Below are positions 1 through 5,256 of a stretch of 10,509 nt of DNA, piece after piece. The position numbers and the translations under genes were made by a program. The DNA comes from Candidatus Woesearchaeota archaeon (lineage in GTDB: Archaea; Nanobdellota; Nanobdellia; Woesearchaeales; GW2011-AR4): positions 1 to 10,509 of the forward strand of contig JADHVE010000041.1 of assembly GCA_016784195.1 (NCBI GenBank), in the 5' to 3' direction. Every line of letters starts with the position of its first letter. Within the stretch, counting starts at the first letter, position 1. Below the pieces are notes generated by a model, which saw only the letters and a program-made list of their open reading frames with translations, had not been told where the DNA came from and searched no databases.

Positions 1-34
1 ATGTATTAGTTTTCTCTTATTTAAGTGGTTTAAA

Positions 35-1105
35 ATGATTTCACATAAGAAATATATGGAACTAGCTATAAAAATAGCAGAGAAAGGCAAGGGAACTGTA
101 AGCCCGAATCCTTTAGTGGGATGTTTGATTGTTAAAAGAGGCAAGATAGTTGGAAAAGGCTACCATAAGCAATGCGGAGCAGAGCATGCTGAAGTGAATG
201 CAATGAAAAATGCAGGCAAAAAGACAGTAAATGCCACAATGTACGTTAACCTTGAGCCCTGTTCTCATTGGGGCAAAACACCTCCATGCACTGAAAAGAT
301 TGTTGAAGCAGGCATAAGGGAAGTAATCATAGGGACATATGACCCTAATCCTCTGGTTGAGGGGTTTAAAGAATTGAAATTTCGCGGAATAAAGACAAAG
401 ATAAACATACTCGAAAAAGAGGCTAAAAAATTAAATGAAATTTATATAAAATATATGCGATCAAAAAAGCCGTTTGTGATATTAAAATTAGCTATGAGCA
501 TGGACGGAAAAATAGCAACAAGAACAGGAGATTCTAAATACATAACAGGAAGAGACGCTAGAAGATATGTCCACAAGTTAAGAACTGAAGTAGATGCGGT
601 TATGATTGGAATTAACACAGTCATAAAAGACAATCCAAAACTAAATCCCCGGCTGGTTAAAGGCAATGACCCTATGAAGATAGTGCTCGATACTGAGCTA
701 AAAATGCCGATGAAATGTAATTTAATGCAGAACCCTTCCAAGCTGATAATCGCGACAACAAACAAGGCCCCTAAGAAAAAGATAAGTAAATTTAACCAAA
801 AAGGCATTGACGTTGTTGTCTTAAAATCCAAAAGAGGTCTGGTTGATTTAAAGGAGCTGATGAAAGAACTAGGCAAAAAAGAGATAACCTCTGTCATGAT
901 TGAAGGGGGGTCTGAACTTAACGGCTCTGCAATAAAAGACAAGATTGCAAATAAGATTTTGATATTTACAGCCCCTAAGCTAGTAGGCAATGGCTTAGGC
1001 GCAATAGGAAATTTAGGGATAACAAAAATAGACAAAGCAATAAAATTAAAGAATACTACAATGGAGAAAATAGGGAAAGATATTCTTATTGAGAGTTATT
1101 TGTAG
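35..1105 (+). CDS. ribD: Bifunctional riboflavin deaminase/reductase RibD
   Basis: This cytosolic enzyme catalyses two consecutive steps of riboflavin synthesis: deamination of the pyrimidine ring of the GTP-cyclohydrolase product, then NADPH-dependent reduction of the ribosyl side chain. The 356-aa protein has a zinc deaminase domain (about 1-145) with HAE at 51-53, EPC at 74-76 and PPC at 83-85, the classical His/Glu/Cys/Cys zinc site. A reductase domain follows (about 146-356), opening with KLAMSMDGKIA and carrying the conserved EGG at 290-292. Length and domain order match bacterial RibD; most archaea that make riboflavin use a stand-alone reductase, so lateral acquisition is inferred. 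The loop after DPNPLV is slightly shorter than usual and lacks the common GKG. No other rib gene is in the window. The SD is weak (AAGTGG). Confidence 0.93.
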   Translation: MISHKKYMELAIKIAEKGKGTVSPNPLVGCLIVKRGKIVGKGYHKQCGAEHAEVNAMKNAGKKTVNATMYVNLEPCSHWGKTPPCTEKIVEAGIREVIIGTYDPNPLVEGFKELKFRGIKTKINILEKEAKKLNEIYIKYMRSKKPFVILKLAMSMDGKIATRTGDSKYITGRDARRYVHKLRTEVDAVMIGINTVIKDNPKLNPRLVKGNDPMKIVLDTELKMPMKCNLMQNPSKLIIATTNKAPKKKISKFNQKGIDVVVLKSKRGLVDLKELMKELGKKEITSVMIEGGSELNGSAIKDKIANKILIFTAPKLVGNGLGAIGNLGITKIDKAIKLKNTTMEKIGKDILIESYL

Positions 1106-1106
1106 A

Positions 1107-1136
1107 ATTTTTGCACAAGATTTATCATTTTTTATT
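1107..1136 (+). terminator. T-rich terminator after ribD
   Basis: Two T-rich tracts follow the ribD stop codon, the longer being six T at 1128-1133. U-rich tracts without a required hairpin are typical archaeal terminators. The tract also separates ribD from the convergent redox cluster. Confidence 0.4.
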
Positions 1137-1157
1137 AAGATAACAGATAAGCTCATT

Positions 1158-1247
1158 CTAATTAGTATAACTGTAAGCAGAGTAAGCAGCTCCTAAGCCT
1201 GCTACTCCCACTCCAATTATCACTAAGTCATATCTCTCTTCAGCCAT
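1158..1247 (-). pseudogene. Truncated thioredoxin-reductase-like flavoprotein (5' stump)
   Basis: A 29-codon frame starts with ATG only 9 nt after the glutaredoxin stop. It encodes the classical N-terminal FAD-binding Rossmann strand of a thioredoxin-disulfide reductase or related flavoprotein: RYDLVIIGVGVAGLGAAYSA, with the GxGxxG dinucleotide motif at residues 12-17. A stop codon then interrupts it, and the remaining roughly 270-300 residues of such an enzyme are absent: the next 50 bp show no flavoprotein-like frame and convergent ribD follows. The order peroxiredoxin, glutaredoxin-like protein, thioredoxin reductase would make a natural electron relay, so I read this as the leftover of a third operon member removed by a deletion. 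Family membership rests on one short motif. A short functional peptide is possible but less likely. Confidence 0.7.
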
Positions 1248-1256
1248 TTTAACTGA

Positions 1257-1490
1257 TTATAGCTTTAAAGCCAATTTTATTTTTTCCTGATCAAATCCAA
1301 CAATCATCTCTCCGTCAATGTCAATAACGGGAACACCCATCTGACCTGATTTTTCTGTCATCTCTTTTGCAGCTTCCTGGTTTTCTGCAACATCTATGTC
1401 TTCAAATTCAATTTTGTTTTCTTTCAAGAAGTCCTTTACCTTATGGCACCAAGGACAGGTCTGTGTTGAATAAACTTTTACTTTTACCAT
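1257..1490 (-). CDS. Glutaredoxin-like protein (YruB/NrdH type)
   Basis: A 77-aa thioredoxin-fold dithiol protein that likely passes electrons to the neighbouring peroxiredoxin or to ribonucleotide reductase. It shows the CPWC active site at 12-15, the cis-proline segment GVPV (Pro54), and the GFD turn at 65-67, all typical of the small glutaredoxin-like YruB/NrdH group; length is normal. The frame is open five codons further upstream (ATG at 1505), but those codons contain GGGAGGT, an excellent SD with correct spacing to the ATG at 1490, so the start is placed there. The CPWC centre differs from the CPYC of classical glutaredoxins, so use of glutathione cannot be assumed. It lies downstream of peroxiredoxin and directly upstream of the reductase stump. 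Confidence 0.92.
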   Translation of the reverse strand: MVKVKVYSTQTCPWCHKVKDFLKENKIEFEDIDVAENQEAAKEMTEKSGQMGVPVIDIDGEMIVGFDQEKIKLALKL

Positions 1491-1704
1491 TTTTTTACCT
1501 CCCATTTTCTTTAATTTTTTTATTTTATTTAATATTTTTTGTTTTTGATGTTTTTTTAATGTAATCGAGTCTTAGGGGATAATACTCCCTAAGTGAACCA
1601 AAAATGTTTTTTTATTCTTTTTGTAGGTTATCTGATTTGATAAAAATACAAAAAATCTGAGGTGTATAGGCAGTACACAAATAACTGTTAATGGGCAAAA
1701 AGCC
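1491..1704 (-). other. Glutaredoxin leader region with small hairpins
   Basis: This non-coding stretch ahead of the glutaredoxin holds a 7-bp hairpin (CTTAGGG at 1571-1577 with CCCTAAG at 1587-1593), a 5-bp GTGTA/TACAC pair near 1662-1678, and a GGGC-AAAAA-GCCC hairpin at 1693-1705. On the minus strand an AT-rich TATATA-like stretch lies near 1726-1736. The gene may therefore have its own promoter and a long structured leader, or the hairpins may process a longer peroxiredoxin transcript. No recognisable RNA family was seen. Confidence 0.35.
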
Positions 1705-1785
1705 CTATAATAAACCAAATCTCCTATATAATTTTTTCATTTGCATCAATGCATTTACATTCAACATATGAATTGATAATTCCAT
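1705..1785 (-). CDS. Possible 26-aa small ORF after peroxiredoxin
   Basis: A 26-codon frame begins 13 nt after the peroxiredoxin stop, preceded by AAGGA with reasonable spacing to ATG. The product (MELSIHMLNVNALMQMKKLY and six further residues, including Arg-Arg) is Met- and Leu-rich with a basic C-terminal end and no recognisable domain. Its stop overlaps the GGGC/GCCC hairpin at 1693-1705. The SD is weaker than those of the other small ORFs here and the length is close to chance expectation. Confidence 0.25.
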   Translation of the reverse strand: MELSIHMLNVNALMQMKKLYRRFGLL

Positions 1786-1798
1786 TTTATTTTCCTTA

Positions 1799-2362
1799 TT
1801 ATATTTTTCCAATTAAATCCATCCCTGGCTTTAAGGTTTTTTCTCCTGGCTTCCAGTTCATAGGGCATACTTCGCCTTTATGCTCTGCTGTAAATTTTGC
1901 TGCCTGTAATTTCCTTATGAGCTCTTCTATGCTTCTTCCAATACTATTGTCATGGAATTCAAAAGTTTTTACAATTCCTTCAGGATCTATAATGAAAGTT
2001 GCCCGTAAAGACAATCCTTCCTCCTCTATCAGGGTTGAGTAGGCTTTGCAGACTCTTCTTGCAGGGTCTGCCAGCATGGGAAACTTTATTTTTTTTATGG
2101 TCTCTGAATTATCATGCCATGCCTTATGCACAAAGGCTGTATCAGCACTCACACTGATTACCTCTGCACCTAATTCTTTTATCTTTTCGTAATTATCTGC
2201 TAATTCTCCCAGCTCAGTAGGGCAGACAAAAGTAAAGTCTGCAGGGTAAAAAAACAGGATGACCCATTTGCCCTTATAATCCTTTAAGTTTATTTTTTTT
2301 ATTTCATTATCCATAAATACATCTTCTGTGAATTCTGGAGCTTTTTCATTTATATTTACCAT
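1799..2362 (-). CDS. 2-Cys peroxiredoxin (AhpC/Prx1 type)
   Basis: This cytosolic thiol peroxidase reduces hydrogen peroxide and organic peroxides, using a peroxidatic cysteine and a resolving cysteine. With the start used here it is 187 aa. The peroxidatic Cys47 lies in FTFVCPTEL with the conserved Pro/Thr environment (FYPADFTFVC), and the resolving Cys166 lies in GEVCPMNWKPG near the C-terminus, as in typical 2-Cys AhpC/Prx1 proteins; Cys105 is an extra cysteine. An alternative GTG start lies at 2371, but an AGGTGA SD (2368-2373) sits 5 nt before the ATG at 2362 and overlaps that GTG, so ATG is preferred. Upstream, a 20-codon ORF with its own strong SD overlaps this start out of frame. The downstream glutaredoxin is a plausible electron donor. 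Confidence 0.95.
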   Translation of the reverse strand: MVNINEKAPEFTEDVFMDNEIKKINLKDYKGKWVILFFYPADFTFVCPTELGELADNYEKIKELGAEVISVSADTAFVHKAWHDNSETIKKIKFPMLADPARRVCKAYSTLIEEEGLSLRATFIIDPEGIVKTFEFHDNSIGRSIEELIRKLQAAKFTAEHKGEVCPMNWKPGEKTLKPGMDLIGKI

Positions 2363-2408
2363 TTTGTTCACCTTTCCCTATCATGAATTCAGTTATACCT
2401 TGATTCAT
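2346..2408 (-). CDS. 20-aa upstream ORF overlapping the peroxiredoxin start
   Basis: GGAGG (2415-2419) lies 6 nt before an ATG that opens a 20-codon frame (MNQGITEFMIGKGEQNGKYK). It ends inside the first codons of peroxiredoxin in a different frame, overlapping it by 17 nt. This SD is at least as good as the peroxiredoxin's own, and the peroxiredoxin SD lies inside the small frame. The layout is that of a leader ORF giving translational coupling or restart. The peptide has no recognised domain, so the act of translation may matter more than the product. Confidence 0.5.
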   Translation of the reverse strand: MNQGITEFMIGKGEQNGKYK

Positions 2409-2450
2409 TTTAGTCCTCCTTTTTCATATAATTTAAACTTTTCTTTATTT

Positions 2451-2470
2451 CTTTATAACATTTTAAATAG
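2451..2470 (-). promoter_or_regulatory. TATA-box promoter for the peroxiredoxin unit
   Basis: On the minus strand a TTATAAAG box (2451-2458) is preceded by an AT-rich stretch including TTTAAAA. Taking about 25 bp to the start site predicts initiation near 2428-2430, leaving a roughly 20-nt leader that contains the GGAGG of the 20-codon upstream ORF. It supports transcription of peroxiredoxin apart from the DUF1858 unit. Confidence 0.5.
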
Positions 2471-2540
2471 TAGTGCAATGCAAATTATTTTTTTTTCTCT
2501 AGTTTTTCATTGTACAAACTAAATAACCTAATATTTTGTT

Positions 2541-2605
2541 TTTTGAAAAAATAAAAAATATAAGGTTAAGACAAGCTGGGGGGTGTTTTACAGCTTATCT
2601 TAACC
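2541..2605 (-). terminator. Strong hairpin plus U-run terminator
   Basis: GGTTAAGACAAGCTG (2564-2578) and CAGCTTATCTTAACC (2591-2605) form a 15-bp stem with a single C-A mismatch and a 12-nt loop. On the minus strand the stem is followed by T-rich sequence (two runs of six T between 2541 and 2563). This is the form of an intrinsic terminator and is the strongest hairpin in the window. It ends the DUF1858 / 45-aa / MIGDGCC unit and lies upstream of the peroxiredoxin promoter. Confidence 0.75.
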
Positions 2606-2636
2606 TGAGGGTATTAATTAAATTAATAATTAGTCC

Positions 2637-2660
2637 TTAACAACATCCGTCGCCAATCAT
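2637..2660 (-). CDS. Seven-residue ORF MIGDGCC
   Basis: A micro-ORF on the minus strand encodes MIGDGCC and ends in TAA. It is preceded by GAGGTGAT (2667-2674), about 6 nt before the ATG. That SD is as strong as the ones before the 45-aa gene and peroxiredoxin, so translation is credible even though the frame is tiny. Two adjacent Cys codons directly precede the stop, and the terminator-like hairpin at 2564-2605 begins about 30 nt further on. It could be a regulatory leader peptide or a very short thiol or metal-binding peptide. No family is recognised. Confidence 0.5.
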   Translation of the reverse strand: MIGDGCC

Positions 2661-2679
2661 AACAATCACCTCGCTTATT

Positions 2680-2698
2680 TTATCATTAATTATGATAA
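2680..2698 (-). promoter_or_regulatory. 7-bp hairpin just before the micro-ORF SD
   Basis: TTATCAT (2680-2686) and ATGATAA (2692-2698) form a perfect 7-bp stem with a 5-nt loop. On the minus strand it ends a few bases before the GAGGTGAT of the 7-codon ORF, where it could affect ribosome access. Confidence 0.4.
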
Positions 2699-2700
2699 GT

Positions 2701-2746
2701 TAAGCAGCCATAGGAAAAGAGGTGTTCAAAACCTATTAGCTGCTTA
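2701..2746 (-). promoter_or_regulatory. Hairpin enclosing the stop of the 45-aa gene
   Basis: TAAGCAGC (2701-2708) pairs with GCTGCTTA (2739-2746), and inside it ATAGG (2710-2714) pairs with CCTAT (2732-2736). This gives a 13-bp two-part stem. The TAA stop of the 45-aa ORF is the first part of the stem on the minus strand. A role in RNA processing, stability or partial termination is possible. Confidence 0.45.
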
Positions 2747-2881
2747 GCTCATCATATTTTTGAATATGCTGTGCTGTATTTCATCTACAATGTTAGAATC
2801 ATCAAATAAGCTGGCGAATTCAGATTCCAGAATGTCTGTCTCAAAACATTTTCCTTTTTGGCACATTATTTTTTGTTTCAT
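2744..2881 (-). CDS. Small conserved-looking protein of unknown function (45 aa)
   Basis: This frame is too short for usual gene calling but has good support. It starts 5 nt after the DUF1858 stop, has a strong AGGTGAG SD four bases before its ATG, and ends exactly at a stable hairpin. The product begins MKQKIMCQKGKCFETD with two cysteines (C7, C12; C-x4-C) in a basic N-terminus, followed by an acidic, amphipathic segment (about 14-42) rich in D, E, F, I and L. There is no signal peptide or membrane segment. Being sandwiched between a redox-disulfide protein and a CC-ending micro-ORF suggests a thiol-linked role, perhaps as a partner of the DUF1858 protein. I do not recognise the family. Confidence 0.65.
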   Translation of the reverse strand: MKQKIMCQKGKCFETDILESEFASLFDDSNIVDEIQHSIFKNMMS

Positions 2882-2886
2882 TTATC

Positions 2887-3096
2887 TCACCTTAATTTTT
2901 TATTCAGATTATCTACAAGCCTGTTAATGTTGATTCCGTGGCCCGATGCTCCCTGTTCCAGGGTTTCCCACAAAGCAACGTGGCAGCCAACACAATGCAT
3001 ACCGTGCTCCAGCATGATTTCTACTGATTGAGGATATTTTTTTATTACCTCCCCTATCAGCACATCTTTTGTAATAATTTGTTTTTTAGTTGTCAT
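2887..3096 (-). CDS. DUF1858 / hybrid-cluster-protein-associated redox disulfide protein
   Basis: A 69-aa protein made almost entirely of one DUF1858-type domain. The C-x2-C pair (C35, C38) in HGMHCVGCHVALWETLEQGA, preceded by YPQSVEIMLEHGM, fits the hybrid-cluster-protein-associated redox-disulfide family. The family is found near redox and nitrosative-stress proteins; its exact reaction is not established. The open frame extends 40 codons upstream, but that part is AT-rich hydrophobic translation of the promoter region, and the TATA box at 3131-3142 falls inside it, so the start is placed at the ATG at 3096 with a short leader. It is first in a unit with the 45-aa ORF and diverges from the Lrp regulator gene. 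Confidence 0.88.
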   Translation of the reverse strand: MTTKKQIITKDVLIGEVIKKYPQSVEIMLEHGMHCVGCHVALWETLEQGASGHGININRLVDNLNKKLR

Positions 3097-3130
3097 TTTT
3101 TTGTTTAAACTGGATTTAAAATAAATTGAG

Positions 3131-3142
3131 AAATATATAAAT
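3131..3142 (-). promoter_or_regulatory. TATA box for the DUF1858 unit
   Basis: The minus strand reads ATTTATATATTT here, a good archaeal TATA box. About 25 bp further on is the expected start near 3110, giving a leader of some 14 nt before the ATG at 3096. No SD precedes that ATG, consistent with a near-leaderless message. Confidence 0.55.
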
Positions 3143-3176
3143 TTGATTACTTTAAAATATAAGTTAATTTTGATTA
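3142..3176. repeat. Direct repeat TTTGATTA x2 in the divergent promoter
   Basis: TTTGATTA occurs at 3142-3149 and again at 3169-3176, each followed by a TTTAAA block after a variable gap. The copies are 27 bp apart between the two divergent TATA boxes. They are candidate binding sites for the adjacent Lrp-type regulator; in AT-rich DNA chance cannot be excluded. Confidence 0.35.
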
Positions 3177-3191
3177 TTGCCTTTAAATAAA

Positions 3192-3207
3192 AGAAAAAAT
3201 TTATAAA
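3192..3207 (+). promoter_or_regulatory. BRE/TATA promoter of the Lrp-family gene
   Basis: A purine-rich GAAAAAA (BRE-like) precedes TTTATAAA at 3200-3207. Initiation about 25 bp downstream falls near 3230, leaving roughly 10 nt before the ATG at 3239. There is no SD, as expected for a very short leader. Confidence 0.6.
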
Positions 3208-3238
3208 CATAAACAATTTTTAGTTAAGTTATAAGAAA

Positions 3239-3796
3239 ATGGCTGGAAAAAATTTTAAAAAACTGGAAGAGTTTAAGAAAAAGACGCAGTTTAATAACAC
3301 GCTTGGGCTGGATGAGAGAGACAATGTAGTCTTGTCATTAATACAAAAAAACCCGGGCGTCTCTCAAGAGGAGATTGCTAAAAAGATAAAGCTGAGCCAG
3401 CCTTCTGTAGGAGCAAGAATAAGGAAATTAAAACAAAAAGGGATCCTGCATAATGTATGGGGGGTAAATTTCAGAGTGGTGGATCTTAATCTTGCCAAGG
3501 TTGATGTGAATGCAACTGATACTACGGCAATAATTAACGAATTTAAGGACTGCCCTTTTTTTATAAATGCACTTATAACATCCGGAAAATACAACCTGTG
3601 TTTATTCTTTACTTCTACAAACCTTAAAAGATTAGAAGGTATAGTCAACCATCATCTAAGGGGAAATTCCAAAGTAAAAGATATCCAGATGAATATTGTC
3701 ATATCAACAGCAAAGGATTTTGTGCTGCCCCTTAACATTGATTATGATAATGAAAGACAGATTAACTGCGAGCAGAATTGCAAGGATTGTGTTTGA
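3239..3796 (+). CDS. Lrp/AsnC-family transcriptional regulator with C-terminal Cys cluster
   Basis: A 185-aa DNA-binding protein. Residues about 24-72 form an AsnC-type winged helix (LDERDNVVLSLIQKNPGVSQ, then the recognition helix KLSQPSVGARIRKLKQKGI). Residues about 75-165 are a diverged effector/oligomerisation region (RAM-like). The tail ends in a C-x3-C-x2-C cluster (C177, C181, C184) within NCEQNCKDCV, which ordinary Lrp proteins lack; C105 and C121 add further thiols. Such a cluster could bind Zn or Fe-S or form disulfides. The gene is divergent from the DUF1858 unit, which lies within a thiol-redox neighbourhood, so redox-responsive control of that unit and of itself is inferred. It converges with the phosphohexomutase gene with a 5-bp gap. 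Confidence 0.85.
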   Translation: MAGKNFKKLEEFKKKTQFNNTLGLDERDNVVLSLIQKNPGVSQEEIAKKIKLSQPSVGARIRKLKQKGILHNVWGVNFRVVDLNLAKVDVNATDTTAIINEFKDCPFFINALITSGKYNLCLFFTSTNLKRLEGIVNHHLRGNSKVKDIQMNIVISTAKDFVLPLNIDYDNERQINCEQNCKDCV

Positions 3797-3801
3797 AACA
3801 A

Positions 3802-5139
3802 TCAGCCTCTAATAAGTTTTAACAACTCTTTCTTTTTTTCTTCCATCAGCTTTTTAGAATCAGCTTCTAAATTTAACCGTAAAAGTGATTCTGTATTTGA
3901 AGGACGGACATTGAACCACCATTCTTTGAATTCAAAAGTGATTCCGTCAAGCTTGTTGAACTTACTTCCTCTTTTCTTTTTGTAAATTTTCTCTATCTCT
4001 TTTAATTTTTTTGCTTTATCCTCAACTTTAGTGTTTGTTTCCTCTATTTTATGGTATTTTTTAAATTCCTCCAGTAATTCACTGAGTTTTTCTCTGCTTT
4101 TTGAAAGAATCTCCGCCATAATCAAAGCAGTTATTATTCCTGAATCTGCGCTATAATTATGTTTGTAATAGTAATGTGCAGAATGCTCGCATGCAAAAAT
4201 TGCATTCACATTTCTCATTGTCTGCTTTATATATGAATGGCCCACCCTATCTTTCACAGCTAAGCCGTTATTTTTAATTATTGTTTCAGGCACTATCCTG
4301 CTACATACTAAATTATAGATAATATTTTCATTAGGATTTTGTTCAAGAACTCTTTTTATTATTAAACAGCTTGTAAGGGAAGAGTTTATAATCTCACCTT
4401 GTTCGTCAACAAAGAATATTCTGTCAGCATCTCCGTCAAAAGCCATCCCAAAATCACATTTTTCCTTTTTGACTTTCTTTTGTAAATCTTTCAGGTTTTC
4501 AGACTTTGAAGGGTCTGCTAAGTGATTTGGAAATGTTCCATCTAATCTAAAATATAAGGGGGATATCTTAATATTTAAGCCTTTAAATGCCAAGGGAATT
4601 ATCTTGCCAGCCATACCATTTCCAGCATCAACTGCAATTTTCAGATTCTTGATTTTTTTAATATCTACAAAAGAATGAACATGCTTTACATATTCTTTTA
4701 AAATATCTTTTTGGGTTATTTTTCCTTTTTTACTTATTTTTTTGAATTTATTTTTTTTAATAATCATCCTAATGTTTTTTAAGCCAGTATCATAGTTTAT
4801 TGGAACAGCCCCTGCCCTGCAGAACTTGATTCCGTTCCATTCCGGCGGGTTATGTGATGCTGTAAACATGACTGCAGGCAGATTTAATTTTCCTGAAGCA
4901 AAATAAACAGTATCTGTGCTTACTAATCCTATATTGATGACATCAGAGCCCTGATCATTAGCCCCTTCAATAAATGCCCTGACAAGCTTTTCAGAACTTA
5001 CCCTCATGTCATAACCAATAATTATCTTTTTACAATTAAGAAAATCCACCAAAGCTCTACCTATTTCATAAACTGTTTTTTCTGTTAAGTCTTTCCCGTA
5101 GATTCCCCTTACATCATAAGCTTTGAATATTTCTGACAT
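3802..5139 (-). CDS. Phosphohexomutase (phosphomannomutase/phosphoglucomutase)
   Basis: Interconverts hexose-6-phosphate and hexose-1-phosphate through a phosphoserine intermediate. The 445-aa protein has the full alpha-D-phosphohexomutase set: catalytic Ser95 in TASHNPPEWNG, the Mg loop DGDADR at 235-240, a sugar-specificity loop CEHSAHYYY (about 317-325) in place of the usual GE(M/x)SGH, and the phosphate-binding RPSNTES at 412-418. Length fits the archaeal and bacterial PMM/PGM group. The specificity loop has Ala where Gly is usual, so mannose versus glucose preference cannot be settled. It lies 117 bp downstream of a nucleotidyltransferase gene on the same strand; together they would convert hexose-6-phosphate to an NDP-sugar for glycans. 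No SD is seen before the ATG. Confidence 0.93.
   Translation of the reverse strand: MSEIFKAYDVRGIYGKDLTEKTVYEIGRALVDFLNCKKIIIGYDMRVSSEKLVRAFIEGANDQGSDVINIGLVSTDTVYFASGKLNLPAVMFTASHNPPEWNGIKFCRAGAVPINYDTGLKNIRMIIKKNKFKKISKKGKITQKDILKEYVKHVHSFVDIKKIKNLKIAVDAGNGMAGKIIPLAFKGLNIKISPLYFRLDGTFPNHLADPSKSENLKDLQKKVKKEKCDFGMAFDGDADRIFFVDEQGEIINSSLTSCLIIKRVLEQNPNENIIYNLVCSRIVPETIIKNNGLAVKDRVGHSYIKQTMRNVNAIFACEHSAHYYYKHNYSADSGIITALIMAEILSKSREKLSELLEEFKKYHKIEETNTKVEDKAKKLKEIEKIYKKKRGSKFNKLDGITFEFKEWWFNVRPSNTESLLRLNLEADSKKLMEEKKKELLKLIRG
3826..3840 (+). terminator. T-rich tract ending the Lrp-family transcript
   Basis: CTCTTTCTTTTTTTC on the plus strand lies 30 bp past the regulator stop, inside the 3' end of the convergent mutase gene. 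It could serve as a U-rich terminator; the two transcripts would then overlap tail to tail. Confidence 0.3.
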
Positions 5140-5256
5140 TTTATTCTTATTTAATTTTTATTGATAGATTTTTTCACCATCAAGTTCTATCATACATTAT
5201 CTGTTTTGTTTTTTTATTATTTTTAATGGAATACTAGAGTTTTTTAATAAATAATT

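Noticed and set aside
442..1035. Long open frame of 197 codons antisense to ribD
   Set aside because: It is a shadow of a well-supported gene. The hydrophobic composition reflects the reverse complement of Lys-rich coding sequence, and there is no SD or domain.
1583..1729. 48-codon TTG-initiated hydrophobic frame on the minus strand after AGGAG, upstream of glutaredoxin
   Set aside because: The AGGAG is only about two bases from the TTG, too close for initiation, and the composition is that of T-rich non-coding DNA.
2701..2746. tRNA-like look: a 7-8 bp outer stem with an inner arm carrying GTTCAAA on the plus strand
   Set aside because: There is no D arm or anticodon arm, the T-stem register is wrong, and four unpaired bases separate the arm from the outer stem. 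It is better explained as a hairpin at the end of the 45-aa ORF.
3097..3216. 40-residue hydrophobic N-terminal extension of the DUF1858 protein, looking like a membrane anchor
   Set aside because: It is a translation of AT-rich promoter DNA that includes the TATA box at 3131-3142; the domain starts normally at the ATG at 3096.
5154..5205. 11-codon minus-strand frame MIELDGEKIYQ between the nucleotidyltransferase and mutase genes
   Set aside because: It looks protein-like but has no SD and no second signal; too short to call.
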